DNA of 64,000 nt from Trichoplax sp. H2. Lineage: Eukaryota; Placozoa; Uniplacotomia; Trichoplacea. The translations under genes and the position numbers were made by a program. Positions 1-15,100 of this stretch are shown here, piece after piece. Numbering within the stretch: position 1 is the stretch's first letter; every line of letters begins with the position of its first letter. The notes below the pieces were generated by a model, which saw only the letters and a program-made list of their open reading frames with translations, was not told where the DNA came from and ran no database searches. The stretch is from the NCBI GenBank assembly GCA_003344405.1, contig NOWV01000120.1, positions 124,001-188,000 of the forward strand, given 5' to 3'.

Positions 1-262
1 ATATAAATAATTGCTAACATAGGACAGTTTAGGTGTATAATACGATTTTATGATAGTTTGCTAGTCGACTTACATGTCCAATTTTGCCTTAATGCAAACT
101 TTTACATTTTCTATAATTGAAAGTAATATGTAACCAAATTTTAATCTTGCAAAGCATTAGAAAAAATTTTAGTTGCATTGGTAGCAATTACTTAATAAGG
201 TGCTTATGAAATTGCCAAAGTTTTATTAATCGATGTTATTAACTATTACAAAGCATATTTAC

Positions 263-3200
263 ATTTCCAAAGAGTCAGATAAAAAGTAGATTGAACATTG
301 ATACAGCCATAAATACCGTTTATTTTGCATCCAGTGGCTTGAATAATCGTCAATTTAAAGTTATTATACGGTAATGGATGTGAACCAAGATTTGCCTTAT
401 CATTATCATCTAGACGGTAGTTATTAATAACATACGCCTTAGCGGTAACTAAAATTGGATTTATATAAATATTTAAACGATAGCTAGATATATAACATAT
501 ACGTATTCTCTTTACCAATATAAATATCGACATGCGAATCTAAGGCATTAACGGTATGTCGACGATCGGATGGATATGACTGTTGCATATCATCCAGGGT
601 GTTGGGCTCTCTTAATTTCGGAAATGATTTGCTACTAAGCAGTTTATAATCATTTTTTTCGGCTTTTCCATCCATAGAATTGGCTCTTAGCTCTGTTGTA
701 ATAGTCCCGTTACCTAAGGAATTTGATAACTTAAGCCATTCATCGTATAAAGCATATAAATTATTTTCTTAGATAAAAAGCATACTTAGCAGGGATCTTG
801 TTTCACTATTACTCCTTACAATAGCGTTATCCTCAAAAGAATCAAGCATATCCAAATCAGGAATAAAGTCGAAAGTTGATGAATGATCGCTAGGCGTCTC
901 TGATTGACTATCTAATATCAATTTTATAGGAGATTTCCTAAATTCATCACTTTCTTCATCTTTACTTGAATTCCTAATATAAGTAACACATTAGTTTTAT
1001 ACTAAAATTTTAGTTTCGATATTAGATTTCTGCCTTAAGTGAATCTAGAAATCATTATTATCTGTAGCTCCATTCACAACTATTCGATTAAAACTATCAG
1101 AAAAAGTAAAAGTTTTGATCATATAATTAGTTTATCTTATTTTAAGAGCATAGTAACGAAGCTGACCTAATTTAATTAAACTGGCTTGAAAAAGCTAAAT
1201 GTAGAAAACTATTAAATTTGCAATCTTATTTACAGTTCAATTATTTGCTGCATGCCGATATGCTCTATTTGATAAATTATAAAACGAAGCAGATATGCAA
1301 ATTGTATAGATATAAAAGTGATTCGCAATTATAAGTATTATTTAAGAATGCACTGAATTGAAAAATTAGTCTGGGAGAAGATTACGATTAGGAATTTAAC
1401 ACCGATTTATTATAGGACAAGTACTTCAAATCAACTTGCCGATTTTTCCTAATTTGAGACTGTGGATATTTGATTTCGCTATCTATTGCAAGAAGGGCTG
1501 AGGAGGAATTTCGTGTTGGTTGCAATTTTGAATCATTCGCAAACTCTTTACTGTCCTGTATACAGTACACGAAGTGATGTGAATTAGCGAAGGCATAAAC
1601 ATTGTTAATAAGTAGCGGTCATGGTATCATATATAATCGCACGTAATTTGAATCCAGAGCTTGAAAGGTCAATAGAATTTGGCCGTTCTTGCTGTGATTT
1701 AGCTGATACCATTTGCCTGCAATCTATTCAAAAGAATTATTAACTTGAGATTGCAAGTACTGGTATTTAGTGTATATCTTTCAAAGTCCTCAATAATATT
1801 CCCGTTATTGAGCAAGAAATTGATCTTTTAGTTGTTTTATGTACAAAATAGGAGCACGTAATGTACGCAGAAAAATTTGGGCCACCTTCACTTGCTTCAT
1901 AATATCTTCAAAATTGAATTTTATTGATCCAGCCACAGTTTTAAGTAATCCTTTCTCGATAACACTCTAACAAATATGAGAATATAATTTTAAAATAGAT
2001 CATAAAAAAGCTAAAGCGTGTACTTAATAACACGCAACTCGACATCAATTACAGGATCGCTCCCGCTATTGCAAAAATGGTAATAAATTATGCTACCTGC
2101 TAACCGGATTTCATATTTTTTACCTACTATGTTTAAATTTATGGCACTAATTCCCTAGTACTAATGTTCAACTACGCTTATTTGATTAATTTTCTAAGTT
2201 AATATTAAAATTGCGTTGATAATTAATCACAGTAGTCTTTTGAATATTTTCTAGACGCAAAAAGCTATAAATATTCGTGATGGGATAGTACTATACAGGT
2301 TAAATTTATCGCAAAATTCTCTCGTAACGAACAAGTTAATATTCTAATTATCTTATGTTGTAATCTCTGCAAAATAATTGAGCAAGATTAGAATTTGAGG
2401 TTTATAATACGATTATTTAAGTAACTTTACAGGAAGTAATGCTTTCATAAAGGTGTAGATCATAGTACTTATAAAACGAACGAAAGAAATGGAGTCTATC
2501 TCGAAATCTTTCGTTTTAATTTAGTACTCATTTTCCAAAATAAAGTAGGATAAAGTTACATTATTTCCTTTAATAGAACTTTGTTTAAAATTTTTTAGAG
2601 TATTGCATTTATTATCTAGGTCTGAATATAACAGACATTACGTCGAAAGTATGAACTTACGATTTTTAAAATTCCCCCTTCACTTATAGGTACTTCAAAG
2701 CTTTCGTTCCAAGTTGGCTGATTAGTTTTATTCATAGTTTTAGTCTTGAAGCTACTATGCATGCCAGACTTAATTTCACAGTAGCATCCTCCTCCTAAAA
2801 TATCAGAAAAATGGTAGTAATTAAAACAAGTTATCCAATCTAATGTAATATAACCAACATACTTAGATCGACTAAAGCATGTCTCGAAACGTAATTTAAA
2901 ATAAAATAGAATAGAGTTAAGTAGAGAATTGATTCTACTTTAGCTTTGTTGAAATACGGTAATAATAATACGTTCGTCTTATATAGAGCTTATACCCTTT
3001 GAATCTTTGTCCGATATATCACGAACGCTGTGAACAGTTACTTGAATTGCTGTTTGAAATCCTATAATTTAATATTTGATTGTGGGAAATTTTAATTTAA
3101 TTAATGCTTTAATAACTTTGCTTTTCTCAGTAATACCATATGCGAAGTATATATATACTGATGTTGGCAATCTGGAATATTCGTATAGGATAATGGCAGT

Positions 3201-6200
3201 ATTTAGATAATTGAGTTTATTTAACCTTGAATTGAGGACTGTCGTGGATTAAAGCTATCGATTAGAAAGTGAGAATATCTTCTGACCTGGAATTAAAGAT
3301 AAAAGTTATGATTATAAATTGAAAAGAATCAAATCTAGCTAACCATTGCTTAATCGTTTCCAATTTCACCACATTAATTAAGTTATTTCATTCATTAACA
3401 TTGAGTTGAAAATCTGAGTAGCTAAATATACAAACGCAACCTTTGTACCCTTTCTTCGAATAACTGATTGCTTATTTTCTTCCGCATCATTGGATCGATT
3501 TGGGTCTAGTACATATAAAATACGAGGAACGCTTATTGATGATCATACGTAGGAATTCCAAATATTGAATATCTGGCAATGTAACCAAGATTCATAAATG
3601 TCGAACACTTTTAGAAAATGGGTTAGGAGTAAATATACCGTGATTATCAACTCCTTTATAAGATCGAAATATTATTGAAACAACCAGAAAGCCACATTTT
3701 TCACTTTTGCGATATAGCGGTAGGTTCTCTTCGATTAAAACCGGCAGTTTCTATGAAGTGAAATATAAGTGAATTAAAAATTGAGTACTATTTTGATATC
3801 ATTTCTGTTCGTAAGTCACATTTTAACAATTATAACTGGATTTATTACTGAATCTAAATCAAATAGAATGCCTTATTCTATTTAATTTGATGGTAGATTA
3901 AATTAAAATAATATTGAAAAGACCTGACATCATTACAACTTTTAATCCGGATATGGATCTATTAAAGACTAAACTTACATTATTACATTGTAGTTCGCAT
4001 GACCCCAAAAAGTCGTCTGAACTAAGTAACCCATCGAAATCATAAACTTTAAATTGAATTTTAGTCTGTAAATTGGAATATTTTCAGTTTAGAAAACCTT
4101 ACAGATATCACTTGATAACACTTATAGCCTCATATCAGAGAAATACTGTGCTAAGAGCATAAATAATGTTACAAGTATAGGAAATCCTTAAAAAATCCTA
4201 TAGTAGTTACAAGATAGATATTTATAGTTATTAATTTAAAATTTGGTTACCTCTGAGTAATCTTGAACGAGTACTTCAAGGCTGTATTCCCATTCAGGAT
4301 TTAATGTATCGTGTACTGTTGAGGTATTTCCGATCTAATAAATAACGATATGGAAATTATTCAGTATCGGTATAGTGGTTTGACTAGAAGATCATTAGCT
4401 AACTTCAAGAAAAGAGATTCTAATAGGTAACTTTGCTTGCTTCATTGACTGTAGTTACAAATATTGTATAGATATATTCATTATGCAGCTTGTATGTACG
4501 CATATATATATATTCTTAATAGTCAATATTCAAGTTATTAGATGGGTACGAAAACCAATATATTTTGATTGTTTTTACACGATTGCAACAATTATTGCGG
4601 TTTATAATTTTAAAGTGTAATGTGTAAAGCTGCATTACAGTAGTAAAATAATTTTAATCTGTAGGCTACACTTTATTCTATCACATAAATATGTATATGT
4701 CACATAGAAAACCTTTCGATTTTTCATAAAAACTGTACAATATGGATCGCTATATCCATCTGAGTCCATTGACATTAAGTTTTGACCACGATGAACACAT
4801 ATATATAAGACACCAGATTCTAACGGATAGATAATTTTTGATTAAGGATTTTTCTTGAGAATTTAACCGATTTTAACTATTTTGCTACAAAATTATAGGG
4901 TATACCGCCATCTTGATAATTCAAATGTTGAATTAACTCTGATTCGCTTAATAGTAATTTGATTGTAGGCAAAGGCTGCCAATGTAAGGTCATCGATAGA
5001 GCTGGATTACGTGAATTTATTCTTTGTAGTTCAATGATCCTATAGATTATCAAGTTAAAAAGGTGCAGTTTTGTGGAACGGATTAAACTACTAATGAGAC
5101 AGCCAAAAATATAAAATTGAAAAATGAACTTACTCTTTATTTCCACTTTCATAATTAAACATAGATAGAGATAATTGTTCTGTAGTGATTAAAGTAGTTA
5201 TTTTCATTCTTTTACTCTTAATTTTGACCGAAAGCTAGATATTAATCGTTTAAAATAAACGGCATCAGTTTATATAATCTTTATTTGATTTAGAGCTAAC
5301 TTAAAAATTTTCGTTCAATGAAGAAGTGAGATCAATCTAGGCTATTTTAGCATATTCTACGATAAAGCACAAGTGTAGCCCGTTCTCCACAGAATATTCG
5401 TAGTGAACATAGAAGCAATTTATTATTGATGGGTATCGCGTGAAAATAAAGAAAGTGGCCACGATGAATCCGATATGTAAGATCAATAATCTGTCAATAT
5501 TGATATTGCACTGATAGATTCATTATGAAAAATTAAGTATAGCTACAGAAATTTACCCGATGTGTAGAATTGTGAAAATTTAGCTATTATTATTATTATG
5601 ACTAACCTTTTTCTTTAAGTCAAAGATCATAAAAGGAAAAGTTTCTTCTTGATAATCCTGATTTATTTCATTTGAAACATATCTTTGGTCATCAATCCGC
5701 AAAACACACCACTTGGTTCCATCCTCGTAGTTTGTAGCTATTTTGTAAGTATAGAAGTTGTAATCTCAAGTGTCATGAGAGAATACGATATTATCTATAT
5801 TTCATTTCATTTTTATCTATTGTATATTCGTATATAGATATATGTATATCACTATTAATTATAGAATTGGATCTAACTTTATCTTGATTGTATTGAGTTG
5901 TGTAATGAAAATTTATGTAAATTTATTATTATCTTTAAACCTGTTTCTGAATCTAGTTTTATTCTGGACAATTGGACAGCCAAGATGCCTTTAGCTAATT
6001 ATTCATAGAAAATGAAAAATGGTGTGTATTATCCTCATGACCTCATATCAGTCTCAGTAATTACTCCCCAAATTCTTGCATTTTAGCATTTACTCTTCAA
6101 GTTTGAAAAGATATCAACTAATACATACATAGACGTAATGCAACTGCTAATCAATAACTGCAGAATTAATCCGTAAAAACTTCAACATTACTACTCTTAT

Positions 6201-9200
6201 TACCTAGCTTCAATGGCTTTTTAATTGATGTTTCTGAGGAAGGATCAATATCACCTAGCTTTGCTTCTATATATTCTGGATCTACCATTTCTTCAATGGA
6301 ATTACAAGGATGTTTAAGTAAAGTCAGACGCGGAATTTAATTAGATAATAAGAAATTTCAAAATTATCGTAGCTATTTCCGGACTTTCCATTACTGCATT
6401 TTCGATCATATTTTGGATCCAGCTTTTAACAAGTGGTAGCTCCATTAGCTGAATAGCTCCAAATGTTCTAATAGAGAAGGAAATCTGTGGTCTAGTAGTT
6501 AAATTGTATGTAATGCAAGATTAGAAAGAATTTAAGGACATCGTCAAAATTTATACCCATTCTATCAATTTATAAAATATAGCCATTGCTTAAACTATTA
6601 AGTAAGATTTATGCAGTTTCCGTTTATACATATTTGTCTTAATTACTTTTGAGTAAAGTAAAACTTTAACTTGTAAAAATGGGGAAAAGATACTCGAGGA
6701 TCCAGTTCAATGATTATTTGCAACCGGCCAGTAAAGATAAAGTTTTCTACCAGGAATTGCGTTGATACTCTGATAAGATCAAATGCATTGGTTATGAAAT
6801 TGTTCAGAAATAAAGGTCTCATTAGTGCAGTAAATTAGATTTTAAATAGTGTGTATTCTTTATTTAGGTTAGGATATTAAAAAATACCACCATACTGTGA
6901 GAATCTGACAAGACGATTAGAAGATACATTTTGTTTGTGTAGATCGAATTTTTATTTCTGGCTTGCCATTTTATACTAATTTACTTAAAGTAAAGCTAAT
7001 TTAAATCTCTAACTAACTTTTTCTTGATGAATTTTGCTGTTAGTGCAAAACAAGAATCTTGGGAACAATAATGAAGATCGGCTTCTAGTATTACAGATGT
7101 AGTCTTGGCATGATATTGCTGTTGTGAAGCCGCATCTGATATATGATCACAAGATGCACTGCATTTGATATTCTGGTCGTAGTCGTAGACCCGAAGATTT
7201 CTTAAATGAGGCATGTTGTCACCGAGAGTAAATTCGGAAATTTCAATAATGTCTGCAAAATGAATGTAGTACCGTTAGATTAATATTACGTAGGTGCCGA
7301 AAGACGCTTACGATACCCTAAGAAGAAAGAGTTCTAATATCAAATACATTTAAATAAATTTCAGGCTCAGCATCTTTAAGAAGCTATACAAATTTTAATG
7401 GTAATATATATATATATAAATAATTGGACATAGGATTTATTTAAGGTATATAATGTGAAGAAAGTATTCCTAACAAGTTAAAAGAATTTTTTGAGCTAGT
7501 AAATCTTGATTACACCTTCATTGAACAAAGATACAAGGAACCAATACTGTTAAAAACCAAGACCTACCAATTACATGAGGCTTTGATTCGGCAATTAAAG
7601 GGTCAATAGTTTGTTTAAGTAGGGAAAATATTGAGTTAGCATTAGCTACCCACCTAGCAGGTATTTAAGTGCAAGAAGTGTGAAAAACAAGTAACAATTA
7701 TTAGCTTGAACATTTAACATTAATTTTGAGATACAATAAGCTGAAAGTTCTTGAGGTGATTATTTTTTGGTGATTAAAACTTAGTCACAGTATTATAAGA
7801 AGTAATATAAAAATGCAGTTTCCAAATACGATAGATAAACTTAAATAGATATGATAAAAATGATTTTGATACGCACACAGCTGTTTAAAGACGGTGATCA
7901 TTTACGCAAATTAACACCAGAATCTATGAGTATCATTTTACAAGTAGGCATTTTCTCAGTGTTACTGATTTTAATTGTTGATGTAGACGCTTCGTAACTA
8001 AGTTTTTACAGTAGATGTTGTGAAAATATGAGGATATATCTATGTATGTATCCAAGTTATAAGTATTAGTTAGGACGATCACATTAATGCATCTTTCAAT
8101 TTCGTGTTAAGCAAATATTTTTCATGATATTATGTGAGCCTTAAATAATTACCGTGCTGGATGCGATCTTTTAATTATGTTCATTGATTTTACATATCAT
8201 TGGCCATAGGCGCATGATATAACGGCTATTACAGTTTTTAAGTAGCTTTAATTAAAGCAATCAGTTTTAATTCCGAAAATTTATTACTTTTACGATTGTC
8301 TTGTTATATAACCTAACAACAGATTATCATTAGCTAATAATATGAATTCTAGGAATCTAGAATATTTTACTGTGTTCTAGTTAACGCTTAATTTGTAAGC
8401 TAGTATTGCTTTCATGATTGACTTGCTATATAACTAGACAGCGGAGTATCATTAGCTGGTAATATAAATTTGTGATATTTAGAATGTTTTACTATTTTAC
8501 TTAAAGCCTAATCTATAAGCTAATATTACTTTTCACGATAACCTAACAGCGAAATATCATTATCTAATAATATAAATTCCTTGTATTTAGAAATTTTTAC
8601 AGTGTATTACACATGATAGTAAACAATCTTGTATTTTCAAACCTACATTTTACATTTTACTTTGCTGAGCTTTAATCAGCGAGTAAGATGAACTTGCATC
8701 GCGGCTTGTGTAGATCTCACTTTGATAGTTCATACACTACTCTGTGCTCTAGTTAACACTTTTAATCCTCAAGTTTGGCTTGGCTTTCAGTTATTTAATT
8801 TTAGACACATTCAGCTTTTAATTTATTTTTACTAAATAAAAGTATCAGTACGCACATATGACTTTAGCTGGGAAGTTAACAGCTTTATTATAGTTAAGAT
8901 TCAAAGTAAAAAGTACGACTGTGTCTTCCTATTCCGTATGTCACGTTATCAATACCTCTAGACTTTGCATCCGGTAAAAGATGCTGATAGGCTTAATTAA
9001 GGTCGGAAATCGGTGATAAAGGTTACAAGTTGGACAGCAATTACCTTTACAATGCGATCAAAATTCTTTGTAAAGTTGGATAGAGTTGGAAATGATTTGT
9101 GATTTCTTAATCTGCAGATTGTTTAATCAAGCTACTGAATCAGAGATTCACGGAATCGATTACTATAAGCATCTTTTACGTATCAGTATCTGCTTTTTTT

Positions 9201-9966
9201 ATCGAATCTATACTACCTCGTGCAGTAATAATATCGGGATCTGATTGAGTAAACTTGATACAGATTTTCTGTGTATAATATCGGACTAATAAGTATGTAA
9301 TATACCGCCCATGCTAAAAGTCAAGGCTGAGGTTAGTTGCAGGACTTTTATCGAAGAAAATTCTTTCACTTACTGGTATACTAGTTGGTCTTATTTTTCT
9401 TGTTAATATAAAAATCATAAATGATGATTTGGAAGTGAGAACTTCTATCATAACTTATACGGAATACTGCAATGTATACTGGCTCTAATTTTCTACTTAT
9501 GGTACTGATGGTAATTCCAGTTAGAAAAAAATAACTCTCGATTATTTCTGGTATTTGTTCTTTAGAACTAAATATTAAAGAGTAGATTAGCTACTTACCA
9601 TCGATTGAAGAAGATATTTAACCATTCTGCAGATTCAGCCGATGATAGTGCTTTTTTCCTTAATATTTTATTTTCTAAGTTCATTGCATAATATTTCAGT
9701 GCATTGCTTCTGTCTTCTTTCCAAGTATGAACTAATATAGCGATAATTCCAATAACATAAACAGACGAAAAACGATATAATCCAATGATCCATACAGCTA
9801 TTAAACAACTAATTGTGAATAGTAAAAGTCGATTTAGGGTAAAAGAAATAAATGTGAATGCATTTGGGTCTTCAATACGAATTTGATTTTTTGTTTGTAC
9901 TTCTTTATTTATGTATTTGGTTTTGCTTACTACTGTATTAGATTTTGAACTTTTAAAAACCGCCAT
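263..9966 (-). CDS. SMP- and C2-domain membrane tether (tricalbin / extended-synaptotagmin-like), 3' end beyond the window
   Basis: Family role: these proteins sit in the ER by a hairpin anchor, dock to other membranes through C2 domains and move lipids in the SMP domain. The start ATG is at 9966. The first exon (9595-9966, 123 residues) has a polar N-terminus, a hydrophobic double segment at about residues 48-83 and then ESAEWLNIFFNRW, the usual entry to an SMP domain. The exon at 7018-7256 carries FTLGDNMPHLRNLRVYD and VILEADLHYCSQDS. Exons near 6695-6770 (FTGRLQIIIELDPRVSF), 6370-6478 (LPLVKSWIQNMIENAV) and 6200-6320 (EEMVDPEYIEAKLGD) finish it. C2 pieces follow: 5612-5755 (WCVLRIDDQRYVSNEI), 4880-5040, 4232-4331 (DTLNPEWEYSLEVLVQDY), 3975-4070 (FKVYDFDGLLSSDDFLG), 2660-2800 (NKTNQPTWNESFEVPI), then about 1880-2080, 484-960 (acidic/Ser-rich) and 263-450 (FKLTIIQATG, another C2 start). 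One or two SMP exons between 7257 and 9594 were not found. Exon edges are approximate. Confidence 0.75.
8281..8605. repeat. Three-copy tandem repeat in an intron of the SMP-C2 gene
   Basis: Three diverged copies of a 110-125 bp unit. The shared core ATCATTAGCTAATAATAT recurs at about 8324, 8447 and 8556, each time preceded by a variant of ATAACCTAACAGCG and followed by a TTTAGAATATTTTACTGT-like stretch. It lies in the long intron region between the first exon and the SMP exon. No coding potential seen. Confidence 0.7.
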
Positions 9967-12177
9967 GGCGGAACTACATGTATATAGATGTGCAGCTTCT
10001 TGAACTGGTCAAATATTTATTCTATCGTCACATTTATCGATGATGATACTTTTATTTAGCAGAACCGAAGTTATTTGGATTTATCACATTTATTATGATT
10101 AGTCTTAAATATGTTTACAACTATCTATAAAATATACTGAATAAGCCGCGACAAGTATTATTCTAACGTAATATTCGATTCCTATTCCTTATAGGATGGG
10201 TTAGTTAATTTAATTAGAGATAGAGATAATATGAGACTTAGCTTCGTAAATAAATAATTTTATCTACACACTAGTAGTTGATAAACTAAATTTTCAAAAT
10301 ATCCAGCAATATTATAATGTTGGATTTAAATATTTTATACTGTAACATGTTATATAAGATTTATTACGGTACTTTGTTTGGTACAACATTAGGAATATTA
10401 GAATGATGATCTTTTTCCTTCTAATAACATCTAAGAATTATCTGATAATCAGCGATTTTACTCATTGTCATTACGCTATTTTTGTTATTTTATATCGAGA
10501 AAAGTTAGTTAAAAATATATCAAATTTTAATTGCTGCCAGAATACTGTGAAAAGAAAGGGAACTGATTATACTACCATACATATTAAATAAGTAACGAAT
10601 CAGAAGCAAATAAAAAACTGGAATGTTATAACCATAAATAACAACTTATGGTCTATAGAAGCTATTTCATCATTACTTCTCATGCAAATTGCGGCCATTC
10701 TGTAAAGTTCACACAGCTTATTTAATTTCTATATACCATCTTTGTATACTGTACTGTACAGAAACTTTGGTATTTGAATAAATCATCAATTTATACTGGA
10801 ATCTTTCCGCAGTGGATATTAATTTAATGCTGTACAGTACACTGATTTCCTAAATTTGGCCTTAGAGATTACTTCAATAATGACATCGTATATAATGGGG
10901 CTTTATGAGCAATTTGTTTAAAAGTGTCGAATAATGAGCAAATTAACGACCATATTGATACCTGTGTTTAGTCTAGGTAAAACTTGTAACGTACTCTTAT
11001 ACAGTACGTTATTGTAAGACCTCGATATTAATAGACAGATTAATTGGACATATTTGGTACGATAATATGAACGATATTTACCGCCACCAATAAATTATTT
11101 GCTTGTCTAGATTAATTTTACATTGAAATTGCTTTATCATATGCTTATATTACTTATTTATCTGAAACACCAAGTTTCTGCACTATCATCCTAGATCTAT
11201 TAATGATAAATCTGTAGTACCTGCAGCACATTAATGCATACAGTGATTGAGCCTGTATTTGAAGATATCTTGCCTACACTGATAAGAGTATAGTGATTTC
11301 ATTTATGAAATTTGTGGCATATGTGGAATTAATTTTATTCTAGCTAACTCGAATATGGTCCCCTTAATCTGATTAGCTCGTTAGATCGAATCTTTAAATA
11401 ACAATTACGCGTGCGCGTTACCATAGAAACTTAAGTTGATAAAAGTTGCTAACGGTCTTATAATTTTTTTGAGCCGGACAATCATATGGAGGTGCAGCCA
11501 CTGCGTTATTTGTAATGATATTGATCATTATAATTTATAGTCCTATTAGCTAACTCATACGTAAATGGTGGATTGGATAAAAGTGATTGAGTACTGGTTC
11601 ACACTTGGCGATAATGAATGTAGTATTGATATGATTGCTGTCCCCAATAAGATACTACCGCTATCCGTGTGATGGTTATACACCTATAGGAAATTGAATT
11701 TGACTTGACATCTTATTTCAATGTAGGGTTAGGGTCAGTAAGAGAAGAGGGCTAGCTTTAACTATAGTATGCACATATTAGTGATGGGAGTGCTGTTGGT
11801 CCATAATTAATACAAATATACATATCGCCTGTAGTGTTTATAGGCCTTTCGCTCAAAAGATGCAATAATTCATACATACGGTAAAGATAACTTACCTGCT
11901 GAGTTACAGTCTTACAAATTCTATTACCCAATTAAACAAAATTATCTAACTTAAGATCAATATACATAACTAGTTGCATATCTTGATATCATCGACAAAA
12001 GATTCGTGCTACCATTGGACATCTAATCTAAAATGTGGCGTTATTCTTGCAATATTAAGAGCTTTTAATTGATAATTGCAAAAGCTTAAGCAGATTTAAA
12101 GACAAAATATACTTAATGGTGATAGAATTACTTATGAGATAGTCATTGCTAAGATACTAATGTCTTGAAATACAACC
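9967..12177. promoter_or_regulatory. Intergenic region between divergent SMP-C2 and dynein genes
   Basis: About 2.2 kb separates the start codon of the minus-strand SMP-C2 gene from that of the plus-strand dynein. Only short unrelated ORFs are present (for example 10403-10591). It must hold both 5' ends and may contain 5' UTR exons. Notable items are a GC-richer patch ACGCGTGCGCG at 11408-11418 that runs into an X-box-like palindrome, and TGTACAGTAC-type palindromes at about 10748-10762 and 10830-10843. Nothing else supportable was seen. Confidence 0.6.
11417..11430. promoter_or_regulatory. Candidate RFX X-box upstream of the dynein gene
   Basis: The sequence GTTACCATAGAAAC fits the imperfect inverted repeat GTNNCC-AT-NGNAAC bound by RFX factors, which drive ciliary genes in animals. 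It lies about 750 bp upstream of the dynein start codon and about 1.45 kb upstream of the divergent gene's start. This is a match to a known consensus only; the transcription start is not visible from sequence. Confidence 0.45.
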
Positions 12178-15100
12178 ATGGATGGAAAGCGAATTTTACC
12201 TGCCTTAGTAGATAGAAATAAAAGTAGTAGTCCATTAGAGAAGAATTTAGCTACCTTACCCAAGCAACAATTAGAAGTTCAGGTAAATCATCTTGAAATT
12301 ATAAAATATTACAAGTATTCTCCATGGAAATGTTGTAATGAGCTAATTTTTGAATCATAATTTGACTACTAGAAATATAGTAGCTGATATTGAAGCCCAT
12401 TATATAATTAACAATATTAAAGATTGAAATTATGATCTGTACTTTCATTAGGGTATTACGCGACAAGTACTACCTGATGTTATTAAGAAAGCTGAGAATA
12501 ATTCAAGTGTTTATCGAACTACGTTATTGAAAAAAGATAAGGAAAGGATTAGAAATCTACGAAATCGCAACGATGATGAATCTAAAATTAAGGTAAAGTC
12601 GTACTTTAAATATTATTGATAAAAGCAGCAAATAGCGATAGTCCTGTTATTTGCAGTTACATCGTGCTATCTTAGTCCATGATCATAACTTGGTGGTTAT
12701 TGAGACTTGAAATCATCAATTATGATCCGTCCTACAGCTTCTACTGTATCAAATAATTGAACGCAATATTCGTTAGCAATGAGATTTATCGATGAAATAG
12801 ACAAATTAAATTTGGCTTTCAATTGATCATTTCCTAAGCGCATTTTGCTAGTCACTGAAACGGTGCAATTTTTGTCAAATAGACTGCTTGGTATTAATCC
12901 GATCATTCGTATATTGTACTGCTGTGCTCTTCAAATTCTAGACATGACGTTATAGCGGATACCGTATTTAAAATACAGATGCTATTATTTTTTGTTAGAA
13001 ATCCATCTTTATTTTCTGTTGCAGAAAGGCTATTATAGAAGTTAGAAAATGTAGTTTGGGATTAATCAGTGTATCAGATCATCTGTTTATGCTTCATGCA
13101 TATAATTCATGACTTTTGATCCTGGCCGTAGAATTAAAAATACTCAAATCACTAATTACTTTATCATTTGTATTCTAGGCACATAGATACTAAAGTTTCA
13201 TAACTGACTAATTTTATTTGATCATTTATCTTTTTTTGGTATCTTTTACGTCGCGGTCCGTTAACAGTTCTACTAGTGGAAACTAGTTTCTTGATAGAAA
13301 TATTGTTATAGCGTTAATATAAATGATATCATATACTCTTATATTATATAGTCTTAATTGTGCCAATGTGGCATCTCATTAGCTTGAGTCAGTATTTCGA
13401 TATCTATGAGATAGTGATAATTGGTTATTTAAACTGATAATATTAGATTAATTAACAGAATAGAGACTTCATAAGTGGAAATTGGAGCAAAAGTGTTACT
13501 TTGCCGCTTACATGTAATAATATTAGATTACGTTTATTATTATTATGTAATTAGCAAAACGCGACAAAAACTCAGCAAGAAGAAATACTTAGCAGTAAAG
13601 AGAGCGAAGTGGGTATTGATGGAAAATCGCAAGATTGTGAACCAATCAAACCTATTAAGAAAAATGATCAGAGGCGAATTAAGTCTTTCCAACAAGGTAA
13701 TATTACTGAAGGAGAAACTTCTGTGGTTCTGATTGCATTAATAATAAGAAAATGAGTAAACTTTAGGTTGTCTTTCAATGACTTTACATGATTATGTCTA
13801 CCTAAGTCGATTGTCACATTAGTAAATTTGCCTCTCATGGATGATATTTCGTATGTCATCATTATTTGTGGGAAATCAATACTAATAACGAAAGGCTAAT
13901 GTTAACGTGCTCAACCTTGATGTAATGAATAATATGTTGAATAACTATACCGTCAGTCTGGTTTGATGGAAGGAGATGCTTAGCTCATTATATCGCTAAA
14001 ATAATATTTCGTTTTATATCTCGGTAGAAAATCAAGAGGATAATTTGTTAAAAAGGCCCAAAACAGATGATGTTTACGAGTATCTGGTTTGGGAGCGTAA
14101 TCAAATCGGCTTGAGTTCCGATATACAGCAATTTCGAAGACAGCTGCAACTTAGCAAATCTAAACATACCGTCCTAGAAATGGATAATAAAAAGAATGAA
14201 GACCTAAAATTTCTATTTCGAAGGAAAGATGGTGGACAATTTGTCTATGCTTTACCCCGTTCAGGAGAAGCTTGTAATCCGTATGATTTGAAAATTGTTA
14301 ACGCTAGTTCAGTGTTAAAATGTGCTAGCTATTATACCGCTAGTGCAAGTAATATAACTCTGGTAAGTTTATGAAAAGTGTTTAGAAATGAATCATTTTG
14401 ATGAGTTCATTGCTTGTTTTAGTTATAATTATTTTTTAATTTTCTTAATGGACAGTCATTTTGCGAGTTTGGTTGTATTACAGCTAATATATGACCAGCC
14501 TATAATAGCGTGTAAGAATACAATTTTGATTATAAAAATTTTTAGATTAAATCTGGCGAAGAAGTAGAATGCTTGCCTACACTGTTATGGATGCATGAAA
14601 GAGACTTATTTCATCAAATTTGTCGAATTCCTTTCTTTACTAAATTCAGGTAATATTGTAATAATGTAGAGATGCGATTATTACAATTTACAAGTACTGT
14701 ATATGTTTACTTATCATACTATATAAATATTAATCGATGTCGTAGCAAAATTTTGAGCTATAGCATGGAATTAGTAAGTTATTAATAGCCTATAGGAAGG
14801 CGTTACTAATTTGCTACCCTACTGCCATTGATGGATAGTTTTGACCGTATCTCAGCTAGAAAGAAGCAGTTGGCACTGTTTTTGTTTCGCTGGAATACTA
14901 TAATTCCATTCAAAAGATTACTGAGTGGGGATTTAATATAACAGTTAGGATATGCTTTCGCCAATTATAACATTGATATTCTACTAATCCTTGAATACAT
15001 AATTTGTAAACAGTACAAAGTTACAATTGAAGCCATTGATGGCAACTGGATTGATCTTCAAACTTGTTCTAAAATTAAGTCATTAGCAGAATTTGTAGTT

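Noticed and set aside
7405-7421. (TA)n runs here and at about 26096-26115 as regulatory TATA elements
   Set aside because: They are intronic simple repeats of the kind expected in AT-rich DNA and are not placed near any start.
10403-10591. Small plus-strand ORF between the divergent genes
   Set aside because: No domain, no supporting splice structure and composition like random AT-rich DNA.
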